Assembly: GCA_029204225.1 (NCBI GenBank)
Contig: CM055101.1
Coordinates: forward strand, 29,129,475-29,193,474
Origin: Diphasiastrum complanatum
Taxonomy: Eukaryota > Streptophyta > Lycopodiopsida > Lycopodiales > Lycopodiaceae
Length of the DNA: 64,000 nt
Direction: 5' to 3'
The notes below the pieces were generated by a model. That model was not told where the DNA came from. It made no database searches and worked only from the letters and a program-made list of their open reading frames with translations. Of this stretch, positions 32,401 to 44,181 are shown piece after piece. Every line of letters begins with the position of its first letter. Position 1 is the first letter of the stretch. Made by a program: the position numbers and the translations under genes.

Positions 32401-33790
32401 CTGATGGATCGGACATTAGTCATAGTAGCGCTTCACCCTTGAACCATTTACTCGAGTGTCAAGTAAATGTCCTTGGAGATTGGCTAACTATAGTGATCCA
32501 TTATTAAAAACTTCTATAACCTTATACGGTCCCATCCATCTGGTATGTAATTTTCCAGGAAACAACAAGTGTCTATTATCATACAGAAGCACGTAGTCCC
32601 CTTGTTTAATTTTTATTTTCTTGATGGATTGATCAAAAATTTCTTTTCTTTTATTCTGAACTCATTCAGTCTCGATTAGTCAAAGACGACGATCCTCTTC
32701 CAGTTGCGTCAAAGAAATCATCTGCTCTCGGAGGCTATCGTGTTCATCCATTCGCACTTTATAACTAATGCGAAAACGCCGGAACTTCAAATTCTATCGG
32801 TAGTATGGGATGCATTCCATACACAAGATAGTATGGAGTCTGCCTAGTTGTAATATTTTCACCAGTTCTATATGCCCATAAGACAGATGGTAACTTCTGA
32901 TCCCAATCAGAAGATTGTGTTTCCGTTACTTAATTCAAAATTTTACATAGAATTCCATTTGCCCGCTCCGTAAGTCCATTTGCTTTTGGATTATATGGAG
33001 CGGTTTGACGATTGTAATAGAAAAATATGACAACATGGCTTCTATGGTCTGATTAAGGAAATGGATTCCCCTATCGCTAACGAGTTCTAAGGGACAACCA
33101 TGTCGTGTGATAAGGTTTTGGAATAAAAACTTTGCTACAGTCTTAGCATCATTCTTAATTGTGGCTTCGGCCTCTACCATCTTGGTAGCATAGTCCGTGG
33201 CAACGAGTATGTAACGACGACGAGTTTTATGTGTGATCGGTTTAATAGGCCCTACAAAAGCTATCCCCCACTTCTAAAAGGGTGCTAAGGGAATAATTGG
33301 AGTAAGCGGCCAATGTGTTGCGAAGCTGGGTTTCCCCATCCTCTAGCATGCATCACATTTTTTAATGAATAATTTAACATCTCTGTAGACGGTAGGCCAC
33401 CAATATTTAGCTTTGAAAATTTGTAGTGTTTTTAAGAGCATAGTAACCCCCCGCATCTTCTTCATGTAATGCACTTATTACAACAGTTGTCTCGGTTGGT
33501 TCTAAACATCGGCGGAGACTATCGTCAACTCCTAATTTATACAATATACTATTTACAATCGTGTAAGGTCCTAACTTAGAAACAAAAATAGTTTTTTGTT
33601 GTTTATTAAAATGTTCAGGATATATCTGGTCCTGTAAAAAATTAATAACGTCTCTATAAATTGATGTTTTTGATTGAATACGCATTATATGTTCATCTGA
33701 AAATTCATCAGAAATGGGTTCTAATTGATTTTTTGTTTGGAGGTGGGTATATAGTCGGCATTTTGATGATCCTCGCCTCTTCTTGATTCT
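32401..33790 (-). pseudogene. Gypsy-2 integrase
   Basis: The core frame at 33180-32935 has MVEAEATIKNDAKTVAKF and SDRGIHFLNQTIEAM; the second Asp context is closer to consensus (DRGIH) than in Gypsy-1 (DREIH). The zinc-binding N-terminus is at about 33690-33400 (SALHEEDAGGYYAL). Frameshifts and stops differ from those of Gypsy-1, so the two copies have decayed separately since they diverged. Confidence 0.88.
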
Positions 33791-35060
33791 ACTTCATAAT
33801 TAAACTCATATAATAATCATAACCATCTAGTTATTCTACCCGAAAGATCAGGTTTATTCACTAAATGTTTTAATGCATAATGATCTACGTGAAAAACAAA
33901 AGGGTATCCTAAAAGGTAATGTCTAAATTTCTTTACCAAATAAATCATCCCTAGTGCTTCTTGCTCTGTAGCAGAATAATTCTTTTCTGATGCAGCGAGT
34001 TGCCTCCCCGCATAGTAGATTGGATAATCTATATTTTGGTCATCTTTCTGACTAAGCACTACACCTATCGCAAAAGATTATGTGTCTACATATACATGGA
34101 ACTTTTTAGCCCAATTTCGAGGTCTAACCCCAGTGGCTTATGCTAATGACTATTTCAATTGATCAAAAGCTTGCTGATGTTCATGTGTCCAATGGTACTC
34201 AATAGATTTTTTTAGTAAACTTGTTCAAGGAGTTACTATTATAGCATAATCTTTAATTATCCAACAACAGTAACCTACATGTCCCAGAAAACTTCTAAGC
34301 TCTCTTAAATTGGTTGGTTCTAATAATTCTAAAATTATTTTTATTTTTTCGATGTCGGCTTGTATACCATCCTTTGAAATTTTATGCCCTAAAAGGATGC
34401 CTTTCCTCATTCCAAAGTAACACTTAGCTGGATTTAGTTTAAGAGATGTCTCTTGACATCTTCTCAATGTTTTCCCTAATGCATCTAAATGGTTTTTAGT
34501 TGATGAATAGACACAAAAATCATCCATAAAAAATTCTAAAAACTTTCTTATAAAATTTTGAGAAATATTTGTCATCATACGTTGGAATGTGGCAGGTGCA
34601 TTACACAAACCAAAGGGCATTCACATATCAGTGGTGAAAATAGTTTTGGATCTATCTTCCTCTTTTATAAAAACTTGGTTATAGTCTGAGAATCCATCTA
34701 AAAAACTATAACGTTTATGTCTAGCTACCTGGCCAAGAATGGTATATGTATACGGCAGGATGATAATCTTTTGCTGTGGCAACATTTAGTTTCCTAAAAT
34801 CCTGACAAATTCTAATCTTGCCCGTCTTCTTCTTAGGTAGTATAACTATTGGTGACACCCACTCACTGCTTAGAACATGATATATAATACCCGCTCTAAG
34901 ACATCTATCTAATTCGTCTTTTACTAATAAGGAGTACTTTGGATTCAATATATATTGGCGCTGCCTAATAGGTATTGTTCCCTGAATGAGATCTATTCTA
35001 TGTTCACCCCATTTAACTGGTATACCTATTAAATCATCCATCGACCAAGCAAACACATTT
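33791..35060 (-). pseudogene. Gypsy-2 reverse transcriptase and RNase H
   Basis: RNase H (34059-33817) is cleaner than in Gypsy-1: SATEQEALGMIYLVKKFRHY and FVFHVDHYALKHLV are in frame. Reverse transcriptase has MPFGLCNAPATFQRMM, the active site FMDDFCVYS (34530 region), and the N-terminal FAWSMDDLIGIPVKWGEH at 35056. The TGA before MPFGL and the TAA after YVDT are shared with Gypsy-1. Confidence 0.9.
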
Positions 35061-35780
35061 TGTTATTTTTGAAGAAGCGATATATACTCTTCACGTTCTT
35101 GGTCCGATTGGTATTTATATAGATTCAAAGTCTTACCTTTATTAATTTCTATTTCTACATAATCTATTTTATCTACCATCCCCTCGAGTCAGACTTGCTC
35201 TGGTTCCACCTAGAACTTCTCTTGACTCGGATGTTGTCGGTATGTCTATTTCTCATCAATCTCATAGCATTCTATGAAATTGATCCATGATTCAGCAGGT
35301 CTAGCTAACTCCTCACCCCATCTCAAAAGGTGACTCTCTATTGGACTGGCTATGAGAATACCTGAAAAAAATATCTGTTTGGTAGACCAATTTATAATAG
35401 CATTTGCTTTATATAACCATGGTCTTCCAAATAATATCAAATAAGGTGGCGTATCTACTAGATTTATGATGAGGAAATTCATAACAGACGTCTCTGTCTC
35501 TATAACTACGTTAATACCTTTTAGCTCGCCTACTAGTATACATTTAGTCGCGTCTGCTAAATGGATTTTGTGATAAGTGAAAGGCTATATCTAGTTATCT
35601 AATCCTAATTCTTTAACCATTGTTTTCGTTACTAAGTTGATACTAGATCTTGAGTCTATTAGTATTCTATCTATGGTCTGATCTCTTATGATCGCACTAA
35701 TCTCTAGAACTCCACAATCTCCTCTATCTACATATTCTACTCTATTACTGTATGCAGGTATTCTTAATTAACTAACCTCT
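35061..35780 (-). pseudogene. Gypsy-2 protease domain 2, full length
   Basis: This copy preserves the whole second retropepsin-like domain: EISAI, ILIDSRSSIN (active-site codons at 35657-35649), KELGLDN, HLADATKCILVGELKG, MNFLIINLVDTPPYLILFG and RPWLYKANAIINW. It lines up with domain 1 across its length, including ELG, LADAT and GRPWLY at the same spacing. The DSR instead of DSG suggests a non-catalytic lobe. A ~185-bp linker with WINFIECYEIDEK follows before reverse transcriptase. Confidence 0.82.
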
Positions 35781-36485
35781 CCCTACTCTCAGTCCCTACT
35801 GACTGAAGCCCTTCTTCCTCCGAAGTATAGCTTGAGGAAGATGTAGTTGTCTCACCTTCGTACTTATATTTTCCCCATGATATAGAAATTCTTTTATGAC
35901 TTTTTCCTGTCGGTGTCTCCATCTGGTCTCTGAAGGTAATCTCATTTTTCTTCCAGTGGGTTATAACATCGGCATGATAGAGCCATGGTCATCCTAATAA
36001 CACTCTATATGATGATTGTCTCGTAGTTTTAGAGTTTATAAAATCCATAAGAAACTTATGGTCTCCAATATAAACTATAACCTGAGATAGTTCTTCTATT
36101 GGTGATCTTCTAGTTGCATCGGCTAACCTTAAATGTCTTAAAGTGGGTGTTATTCTATGATGAATGCCTAATTCATATGTTGTTTCTTCAATCATTATAT
36201 TTACACTAGATCCAGAATCTATGGGTATATTATCTAGGATGCAGCCATTAATTACTACTTGAATCTTTGGTTGGCCTTCATCACCATAATCAACTAATCC
36301 TATGTTGAATACTGGTAACTTTGCTTTTCTTCTCTTATTATTTTGCAAAAATTGCTTAATTTTTTTTTATAATATTGGTTATCATCTAATAACTGTTCAA
36401 AAGTTATATTGGGCATTCTAGAAACAAGGTCTTCGACATTATTATAAGAATGGTTTCTAAGTGGCGACAGATCTCTAGGTATCTC
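35781..36485 (-). pseudogene. Gypsy-2 protease domain 1
   Basis: The frame 36348-35989 encodes VFNIGLVDYGDEGQPK, the catalytic DSGSSVN (GAT TCT GGA at 36219-36211), LRLADATRRSPIEEL and SSYRVLLG. It then meets a stop where Gypsy-1 continues RPWLYHADV. The preceding linker RDLSPLRNHSYNNVEDLV (36480 region) marks the last Gypsy sequence before the DNA-transposon junction. Confidence 0.85.
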
Positions 36486-36659
36486 CATGCGAAATTTGAT
36501 TTATCCATGCGAAATCTAGAGAGTTGAGACTGTGGATACCACGTGGATAAATTTTTTTTTATATCCATGCGGTATCCACGTGGATAAGTTTCTTGATTTT
36601 GCTTGGATTATCCACGCGTGAATAATCCACGCAAAATTTTTTGACAAAAAAAAAATAAT

Positions 36660-37149
36660 TTGCGCGAACCAAAGTGTGGTTCGCTCCTAAACTAGAAGTG
36701 ACTTCCTTTTTTTGTGTTGTGTGAGAGAGAGAAAAAGAGAGTATAGATGAGAGTTATAAGGTTGATAGTGTTTAGGATTTTTAGTTCATTGATGGATGTT
36801 AATAGTATGTGTTTTGTGATATTAAGATTTAAGATCTTTTTTTGTTTGTGATGTAGGTTTGGATATGAAAAATGAAAAAAGAGCTTTCATTGCAAAGGAT
36901 TCAAAGATCAAGTACATGCAAAAGGAAAAGCAAAGATTGCAAAACAATGGAGATAGAATAGTAAAGGTAAATTCACATTTATTTTGATTCATTTGATATT
37001 TAGTTGATAACTTAATGTGTTATCTATTGATGCCAAGAATGATGTGATGCCAAAACATTATATTGATTGATTTAAAAGAAAAGTACATTGATGAGAGAAT
37101 AAATCCTCTCTTCCTACATTGCCTTCTACAAGGTCTTACATTTAATTTA
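36660..37149 (-). other. 3' untranslated part of the DNA transposon
   Basis: AT-rich, no domain. A short plus-strand spliced look (36860-36970, ending AAGGTAAATTC) is not supported by any similarity. Confidence 0.35.
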
Positions 37150-38290
37150 AAAACCTCTACTCATCATCACTTCCTCCCTCCTCACCTCCTTCATCTTGTA
37201 AGTGTACGTTGGTGTCCACATCTTCAAACTCCCCTTCACTCTCATTCACGTTATCTTCCACGTTCTCTTCCACATTTTTCACATTTTCTTCCACATCACG
37301 AACACTTGAAGTTGTAAAGCCTCTCTACAAAATAAAATCAAAGATTTAATTAAATTGAGATTAAACTTACTTGTAAACTACAAAGTAAACAATCACAAAA
37401 CAATAAAGGTTAAAAGTTTACGATTGGAAACAATCCATAGGATTCCATAAAAGCCTTAAGGCTGGCATATCCATGATCGTAACCTTGTTTGTACTCCGTG
37501 GCGGTCATGTGTCTTCCAAAATCACTAAGCTACATTCAACAGAAAAACATAGTTTAGCAATACAATATAGTTTAGCAATAAAAACCACTAACAATCTCAC
37601 TACAAAAACAGAATCATACTAACAAATATTGCACGTACAAATTGGGCCTCTAGATTGCCCCTTCCTCCCGATCCCAAGTGACTTTGGCCATGTTTTAAGA
37701 GCTTCTCGGCGGTGGCCCTACGTTGTTGTTCATACTTTTGGGGATTGTTTTGCAACAATTCCTCTTTCACCTTCCTCCAATCCCTTTTGGAGGACCATCC
37801 AGACTTCGTGGGATTCCTCACGACTCTTCTCATGAATTGCCTTTTGTTTCGAATCCAAAGCCACATTGTATTCAAGGCCCAAGTCATACTAAAAGCATTG
37901 GATTGAGGGAATTCAAAATATAAAGTCTCTATTATTTTATTTTTGTCTTCAAGCTATTGGGAGGACCAATCGATCATGTAATCTTTACCAAAATATAAAG
38001 CAACTAAATCATGCAAACGAGCATGAACTACATTGCCACGGGTATTTTTTATAACTCCACCACATGGATTAAAATCATAATACATACTACACGATTCTTG
38101 GGAAGGGACATCTCTGGAAGCTCTTCTCTTGGATGATTCACCTGAAGAAGATAACACAAGATTTTTGATTTTATCCCTTTGTTGAGGAGATAGATTCTCA
38201 AACCACTCATGATTATATTTTTTGCGCTCCTCACGAGCTCTTCTCCTAGATGGTCTCCCACTTGACCTTCCACTTCACCTAGCATTTGAA
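37150..38290 (-). pseudogene. Ptta/En-Spm ORF1-like (Transposase_24-type) gene
   Basis: Exon 1 begins near 38290 (MSSNAR, then a TGA at 38277-38275) and continues RRRAREERKKYNHEWFENLS, SSGESSKRRASRDV and YYDFNPCGGVIKNTRGNVV. A TAG follows SSQ, where the homologue at the window start also has polar residues; the frame then continues WIRNKRQFMRRVVRNPTKSG, WRKVKEELLQNN and LEAQFVRAIF. The donor is at 37623, intron 94 bp. Exon 2 (37529-37422) is 36 codons, LSDFGRHMTATEYKQGYDHG..., matching the 36-codon exon at 911-1018. A likely last exon (37322-37152) is strongly acidic (EENVEDNVNESEGEFEDVD) and ends at TAG. The protein is a DNA-binding accessory of CACTA-type elements. Two stops make it a pseudogene. 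Confidence 0.6.
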
Positions 38291-39736
38291 GACATTTTAT
38301 CAAAGAAAAACTTTAAAAGCTAGAAAGTAGTGGAGAATGGGAGTGAAAGAGTATTGAAGACTTTTAGATTAGAAGAGTAAGCAATGACAAGAAAGCAATA
38401 GATTAATAGTAAGCAAGAACAAGCAAGATCAACAAGCAAGATCAATAGAGCAAGCAATAGCAAGTGCAAGATCACTAGCAATGAAGAGCAACCAAAAGCA
38501 AGCAAGCAAGATCTATAGATCTTAGAAGAGCAAAAGTAAGCAAGAGCACTAAACACTACGTTAGAAAACCTATAAAATTTGAAAGCAAAAGAAGAGGAGA
38601 AGGAATGCTCATGGAAATGCTATTTTATTGGCATTCAAGTTTCGCGTGGATTATCTACGCAGAAGTTATCCACGCATGGTAATCCACGCGATATCCACGC
38701 ATGGATGTTCCACGGGTTTTTTTTCCCTCTCTTGGCACGTGAGAGAGATCAGCTTAAATTTAAAAACATATACGAATTCAACAGATCAAATTTTTTCAAC
38801 CCTATACTTAAAAACATATATGAATTCAACAGATCATATTTTTTCTCTTGGAAAACACCACTAACAACTCTTTGCAAACAAAAAATAAAAATAGCAATGA
38901 AACTCATAAGAAATTGTCAAAATATGATGCAAATTCAGTGTGTCAAATATTGACATGAAATGTGCCAATGACCTGGATGCTAATGCAAATGTCACATTAA
39001 ATATTTCATTCTAATTTCACATTTTAATTCACATTAAAAATTTTATTCTAATTTCACATGTTGATCTAATTCTAGATTCACATTCCAGTCTCATTCGTAA
39101 TTACCGTCATAATCTACATCACATTTTAATCTTATTCATATTTTTTTACTTTTAATCATAAAATTTTATTCTCATCTCTCTCTCTCTCTCTCTTTCCTGT
39201 TTATCAGTTAGCTACAAATCTCTCTAAGCTAGAATCTTATACAATAATCTTTCTCTTTCTCATTACAAAATTCTTTTTACTCTTTCTTACATCTCATTTC
39301 TTAATTTCTTGCCCATGTTTTTATAAAATCCTTCACTCTAATACGATTTTTTTTATAACCTTAAACTATCTTTGTCTATTCTCACTTTCATTATTTGTAA
39401 CTTTATTCGATTCACAATTTCTGTTTCATTTATAATCACTAATCTCAATCATAGTTCAATTCACAATCATGGTTTCATTCATAATCACTAATCTCATTCA
39501 GCAACATTTACAAATCTCATCATAGATCTTGTTCAATTCACAATCATGTATTCATTCATAATCAATAATCTCATTCACCAACATTTTATCAACATTTACA
39601 AATCTCATCATAATTTTAATATAACAAACACACAAATTCACATCTTAATCACACATTCATATCTTCTTAAACTAAAATCTTTCAATAAATTATAGATCTC
39701 TCTCATTCTTACATCCATAATTCATGATGAATGAAA

Positions 39737-39875
<139 letters not shown>

Positions 39876-40316
39876 ATCCATAATTCATGATATCACTCAT
39901 AAATCTCACTAAATCCCAAGATTTACGAACACCAAGTACTTAAAAGGTCGATCAAAAAATGGACTCTTATCTTGGAGAATGAAAAATTAGATCTGAACTC
40001 TACAAAACAGACATAAAAGAAACAAATTTATCTAAACAAACACAGATCTACAATGTACAGATTGAAGGGCATAAAAACCACTCCGAGTGTCGAAATAAGT
40101 GTTGGTATATTGTTACTAACAAATCCATAGATTTCGATGTCCTTTTTGATATCTTCAGTACCTTGTTAGCTACAAATTTTGCCCGTCGGATGCTGCTAAG
40201 AGCGCTTGAATGGTGAACGAACAAAGAGAAAAAATAACTTGCAAAATAGAACAATCTTTTAATATACTATACGCATTGATCTACTCTATTCAAATGCAGC
40301 CAAAAGAGAGTAGCAA

Positions 40317-40434
<118 letters not shown>

Positions 40435-40659
40435 CAAATATGCATAATCTAGCACCAATCATCTTAGATCCATTGCTTGAGAGCTCCATTTTCTTATCGT
40501 TGCTTCCCAATTTTGTCACCTACAAAAGCATGACAACACAATGGCATTAGTTCAAAGCTAAGACTAGATTAATGAAAAACAAAAAAAGGAAAAAGTGTGA
40601 TCATGAAATCACTACTCATTACCATTTGATTGCAACGAAAGGAGGATGAAGAGGAGAAA

Positions 40660-40915
40660 ATATTGTGACCTCCAGACTGGAGTAAACCCTTTCATGTTTA
40701 TACAAATGCACCCTAGGTAGCTGTAGGTTGTGTTTTGGGCAACCATAAGAGGAGAAGAGTTATGATCATCTTATGTATTATGCAAGCAAATTGCTGACAC
40801 CTACAAAGAAAATGTATTCTACGATAGACAGGGAAGTGTTAAGCATAATTTTTGCTCTTTGCAAATTTCATTATTTTCTATTGGACAATAAAAGATATTC
40901 TTTACCAAAAATAAT
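40660..40915 (+). pseudogene. Gypsy RNase H fragment, copy A
   Basis: In pieces it reads CFGQP, DHLMYYASKLLTSTKKMY, STIDREVLSIIFALCKFHYF and LLDNK, the RNase H part of a Gypsy polyprotein (usual DHPIYYAS...NYS..EREALA). Both this copy and copy B share the decayed reading, so decay preceded the duplication. In copy B the same element continues upstream into reverse transcriptase. Confidence 0.75.
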
Positions 40916-41248
40916 AGGGTTTCAGTTTTAAGTTTGAGATTTATGATTTCGGACTTGAATTATGGGGCAGAGGGTTAAAGTACAAGCCAAAAAAATTATG
41001 TTTTGAGGTTATGTGGTGTATGTTGATGAATCAATTGATAACATTGGAACAAGATCTTACCTAGTTTTGAGTGACTAAATGCAATGCCAGTTAGAATGGG
41101 TCTAAATCCAACTTTGTCTACAAATCTTCTTCTCAAAAATAGCAAACACTATATAGTTTGTTATTGACATAAAAATTTCTATCTCTAAGTTGAAATTCCA
41201 AGTTGGCCTCAAAATTGCCAAAATAACTCAACTAAGCTGCCTCAATTC

Positions 41249-41527
41249 TCAGAGATTTTGCACATGGATTTCTATTGCATTACAATCGCAATAGTTTGTG
41301 ACATTCACTCTCCAGACGGCATCTCCATTGCTGTCTATTGTCTTCAGCCTCTTCTGATCGACTCTGATACTTGATCCACCTACGCATCCAGTATACGTAC
41401 CTGCAAGAAAGACAAAGGGAGCCAAGAAGCATGAAGCAATATTGCAACTATACCTCTATTTCGTACATGAGAGAAGATAATAGACGTCGCAAAGTAAGGA
41501 AATGCAACTAATTGAAGGGAAGCACAT
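41249..41527 (-). pseudogene. TPD1-like small secreted protein fragment
   Basis: On the minus strand a hydrophobic stretch RYSCNIASCFLAPFVFLAG resembles a signal peptide. It is followed by TGCVGGSSIRVDQK, then DAVWRVNVTNYCDCNAIEI and HV. The pattern C-x4-I-x-V-x-Q...W-[RK]-V-x-V-x-N-x-C-x-C-x4-I matches plant TPD1-like secreted proteins, Cys-rich relatives of a ligand for a receptor kinase in anther development. A TAG at 41458-41456 separates the hydrophobic stretch from an upstream in-frame ATG at 41527. After IHV the sequence switches at 41268 to Copia integrase DNA, removing the second half of the domain. The start is uncertain: the upstream frame may be untranslated, and a splice acceptor reading (TTTCTTGCAG at 41411-41402) is possible. 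Confidence 0.45.
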
Positions 41528-41690
41528 GCTTCCGGAACTGTGGCACACGCAGTACAGACAAGTGCACGAAAATTAAAAGCTTAGCAGGCAAGAAATTCTT
41601 TCTTGCTATCAACCCCAACAATGGAGTTTGCGCCACACTGCTGTACTCACTCGTTTTGGTCAGTCCCTGCTATTGCTGTTGCCGTCTCTC
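41481..41690. repeat. Paralogous segment with unoccupied Copia-1 target site
   Basis: It matches 1692-1877 plus 8303-8329 as one continuous sequence. The region GTCAGTCCCTGCT at about 41658 corresponds to the site where Copia-1 duplicated CACTC. It lies just upstream of the TPD1-like fragment on the minus strand. Confidence 0.8.
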
Positions 41691-41738
41691 GCCATCTCTC
41701 TCTCACACACGCTCCGTCTCTTCACGACTGCCTACACC

Positions 41739-41748
41739 CTATATATAG
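41739..41748 (-). promoter_or_regulatory. Candidate TATA box of the TPD1-like gene
   Basis: CTATATATAG is palindromic, so strand is not decided by the motif. On the minus strand it stands about 210 bp upstream of the ATG at 41527 in the orientation of the fragment, with an ATG (41697) and a CT/GA-rich leader between. Confidence 0.3.
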
Positions 41749-42172
41749 CTTACTAACGTCACGCTAGGAGACTCTCTCTCCGCCCTGCGTTTAAATGGGT
41801 CCGTGGGTTCGCGGCAAAACCAATTTTTAAATTCAAATGTTGCTAAAATCAAAATCCAATCCAGTCGTCTGATTTTGAAACTATGTAAATTCCCTTCAAT
41901 GTTTCATTGGCATATTAGGTAAAATATGATGTGCGCTTTACAATGAAGCATAAAGATGCTAAGTATCATTTAGTTTGTGGTGATACCTAGCATTCATTAT
42001 ATATTTTACTTTTGCTTAATAAACAATAAAAGCTCACTTTTAAGATTGTAGATACATGTCAAGATTGTCTACTACTAAAGATTGAGAGATTCAATAAATT
42101 GCTTGGAATTTTTTTTACGAATTACTATGGATAAAGACATTGAAAAAAAATGCGCAATCCTTTAGATGGGCT
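41749..42172. other. Unassigned spacer between copies A and B
   Basis: No convincing gene. The last ~60 bases read NAQSFRWALDQLKFKN on the plus strand, which faintly resembles the tether between Gypsy reverse transcriptase and RNase H; too short to call. Confidence 0.35.
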
Positions 42173-43155
42173 TTAGATCAGCTTAAATTTAAAAACATAT
42201 ACGAATTCAACAGATCAAATTTTTTCAACCCTATATTTAAAAACATATATGAATTCAACAGATCATATTTTTTCTCTTGGAAAACACCACTAACAACTCT
42301 TTGCAAACAAAAAATAAAAATAGCAATGAAACTCATAAGAAATTGTCAAAATATGACGCAAATTCAGTGTGTCAAATATTGACATGAAACGTGCCAATGA
42401 CATGGATGCTAACGCAAATGTCACATTAAATATTTCATTCTAATTTCACATTTTAATTCACATTAAAAATTTTATTCTATTTTCACATGTCGATCTAATT
42501 CTAGATTCACATTCCAGTCTCATTCGTAATTACCGTCATAATCTACATCACATTTTAATCTTATTCATAATTTTTTTACTTTTAATCATAAAATTTTATT
42601 CTCATCTCTCTCTCTCTCTCTCTTTCACGTTTATCATTTAGCTACAAATCTCTCTAAGCTAGAATCTTATACAATAATCTTTCTCTTTCTCATTACAAAA
42701 TTCTTTTCACTCTTTTTTACATCTCATTTCATAATTTCTTGCCCATGTTTTTATAAAATCCTTCACTCTAATACGATATTTTTTATAACCTTAAACTATC
42801 TTTGTCTATTCTCACTTTCATTTTTTGTAACTTTATTCAATTCACAATCATGGTTTCATTCATAAGCACTAATCTCAATCATGGTTCAATTCACAATCAT
42901 GGTTTCATTCATAATCATTAATCTCATTCAGCAACATTTACAAATCTCATCATAGATCTTGTTCACTTCACAATCATGTATTCATTCATAATCAATAATC
43001 TCATTCACCAACATTTACAAATCTCATCATAATTTTAATATAACACACACACAAATTCACATCTTAATCACACATTCATATCTTCTTAAACTAAAATCTT
43101 TCAATAAATTATTGATCTCTCTCATTCTTACATCCATAATTCATGATGAATGAAA

Positions 43156-43270
<115 letters not shown>

Positions 43271-43711
43271 CATCCATAATTCATGATATCACTCATAAAT
43301 CTCACAAAATCCCAAGATTTACAAACACCAAGTACTTAAAAGGTTGATCAAAAAATGGACTCTTATCTTGGAGAATGAAAAATTAGATCTGAACTCTACA
43401 AAACAGACATAAAAGAAACAAATTTATCTAAACAAACACAGATCTACAATGTACAGATTGAAGGGCATAAAAACCACTCTGAGTGTCGAAATAAGTGTTG
43501 GTATATTGTTACTAACAAATCCATAGATTTCAATGTCCTTTTTGATATCTTCAGTACCTTGTTAGCTACAAATTTTGCCCGTCGGATGCTGCTAAGAGCG
43601 CTTGAATGGTGAACGAACAAAGAGAAAAAATAACTTGCAAAATAGAACAATCTTTTAATATACTATACGCATTGATCTACTCTATTCAAATGCAGCCAAA
43701 AGAGAGTAGCA

Positions 43712-43816
<105 letters not shown>

Positions 43817-44181
43817 CAAATATGCATAATCTAGCACCAATCATCTTAGATCCATTGCTTGAGAGCTCCATTTTCTTGTCGTTGCTTCCCAATTTTGTCA
43901 CCTACAAGAGAATGACAACACAATGGCATTAGTTTAAAGCTAAGACTAGATTAATGAAAAACAAAAAAAGGAAAAAGTGTGATCATGAAATCACTACTCA
44001 TTACCATTTGATTGCAACGAAAGGAGGATGAAGAGGAGAAAGAAGAGGAGGAAGTAAAGGAGCAAGATCAAGAAGATGAACAAGAGTACTGAGGGCAACA
44101 GTGTGGATAGCACTAAGAGGAAAGCAACCAAGAAGGGAGAGCAAAAGGAAGCAAGAAAGGAGACAAAAGGAATAGAGAGGG

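Larger units (their letters stand above)
29134..36485 (-). mobile_element. Gypsy-2: inverted copy of the Gypsy-1 body
   Basis: Reading on the minus strand, it aligns with Gypsy-1 from about 21708 to 28603, including spacers. It lacks LTRs, primer site and gag. Its 5' boundary (36485) changes abruptly from GAGATACCTAGAGATC to unrelated DNA-transposon sequence. Its 3' boundary (29134) breaks in the middle of the third frame after NQKN and enters the palindrome. It retains the 445 bp missing from protease domain 2 of Gypsy-1, and shares at least eight nonsense codons with it, so the two are sister copies of an already damaged element. Confidence 0.92.
36486..38746 (-). mobile_element. Ptta/En-Spm-like DNA transposon bounded by ATCCACGC-type repeats
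   Basis: Both ends carry clusters of ATCCACGC and close variants: 36490-36640 (two exact plus several ATCCATGCG and CCACGTGGATA forms) and 38650-38725 (four exact). Between them a single minus-strand gene encodes a Ptta-type ORF1 protein. The left edge is the sharp break with Gypsy-2 at 36485, and the right edge is where the duplicated segment A begins (about 38747). No TNP2 transposase is inside, so the copy would depend on a partner. I could not define exact terminal inverted repeats or a target duplication. Confidence 0.65.

Noticed and set aside
41512-41748. Plus-strand 78-codon frame over the TPD1-like upstream region
   Set aside because: The paralogue at 1752-1967 has a frame there too, but with frame-changing differences and no domain. 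The coding signal is on the minus strand.
42110-42200. Possible Gypsy reverse transcriptase tether (NAQSFRWALDQLK)
   Set aside because: The match is only about 15 residues without flanking motifs, which is too weak to annotate.
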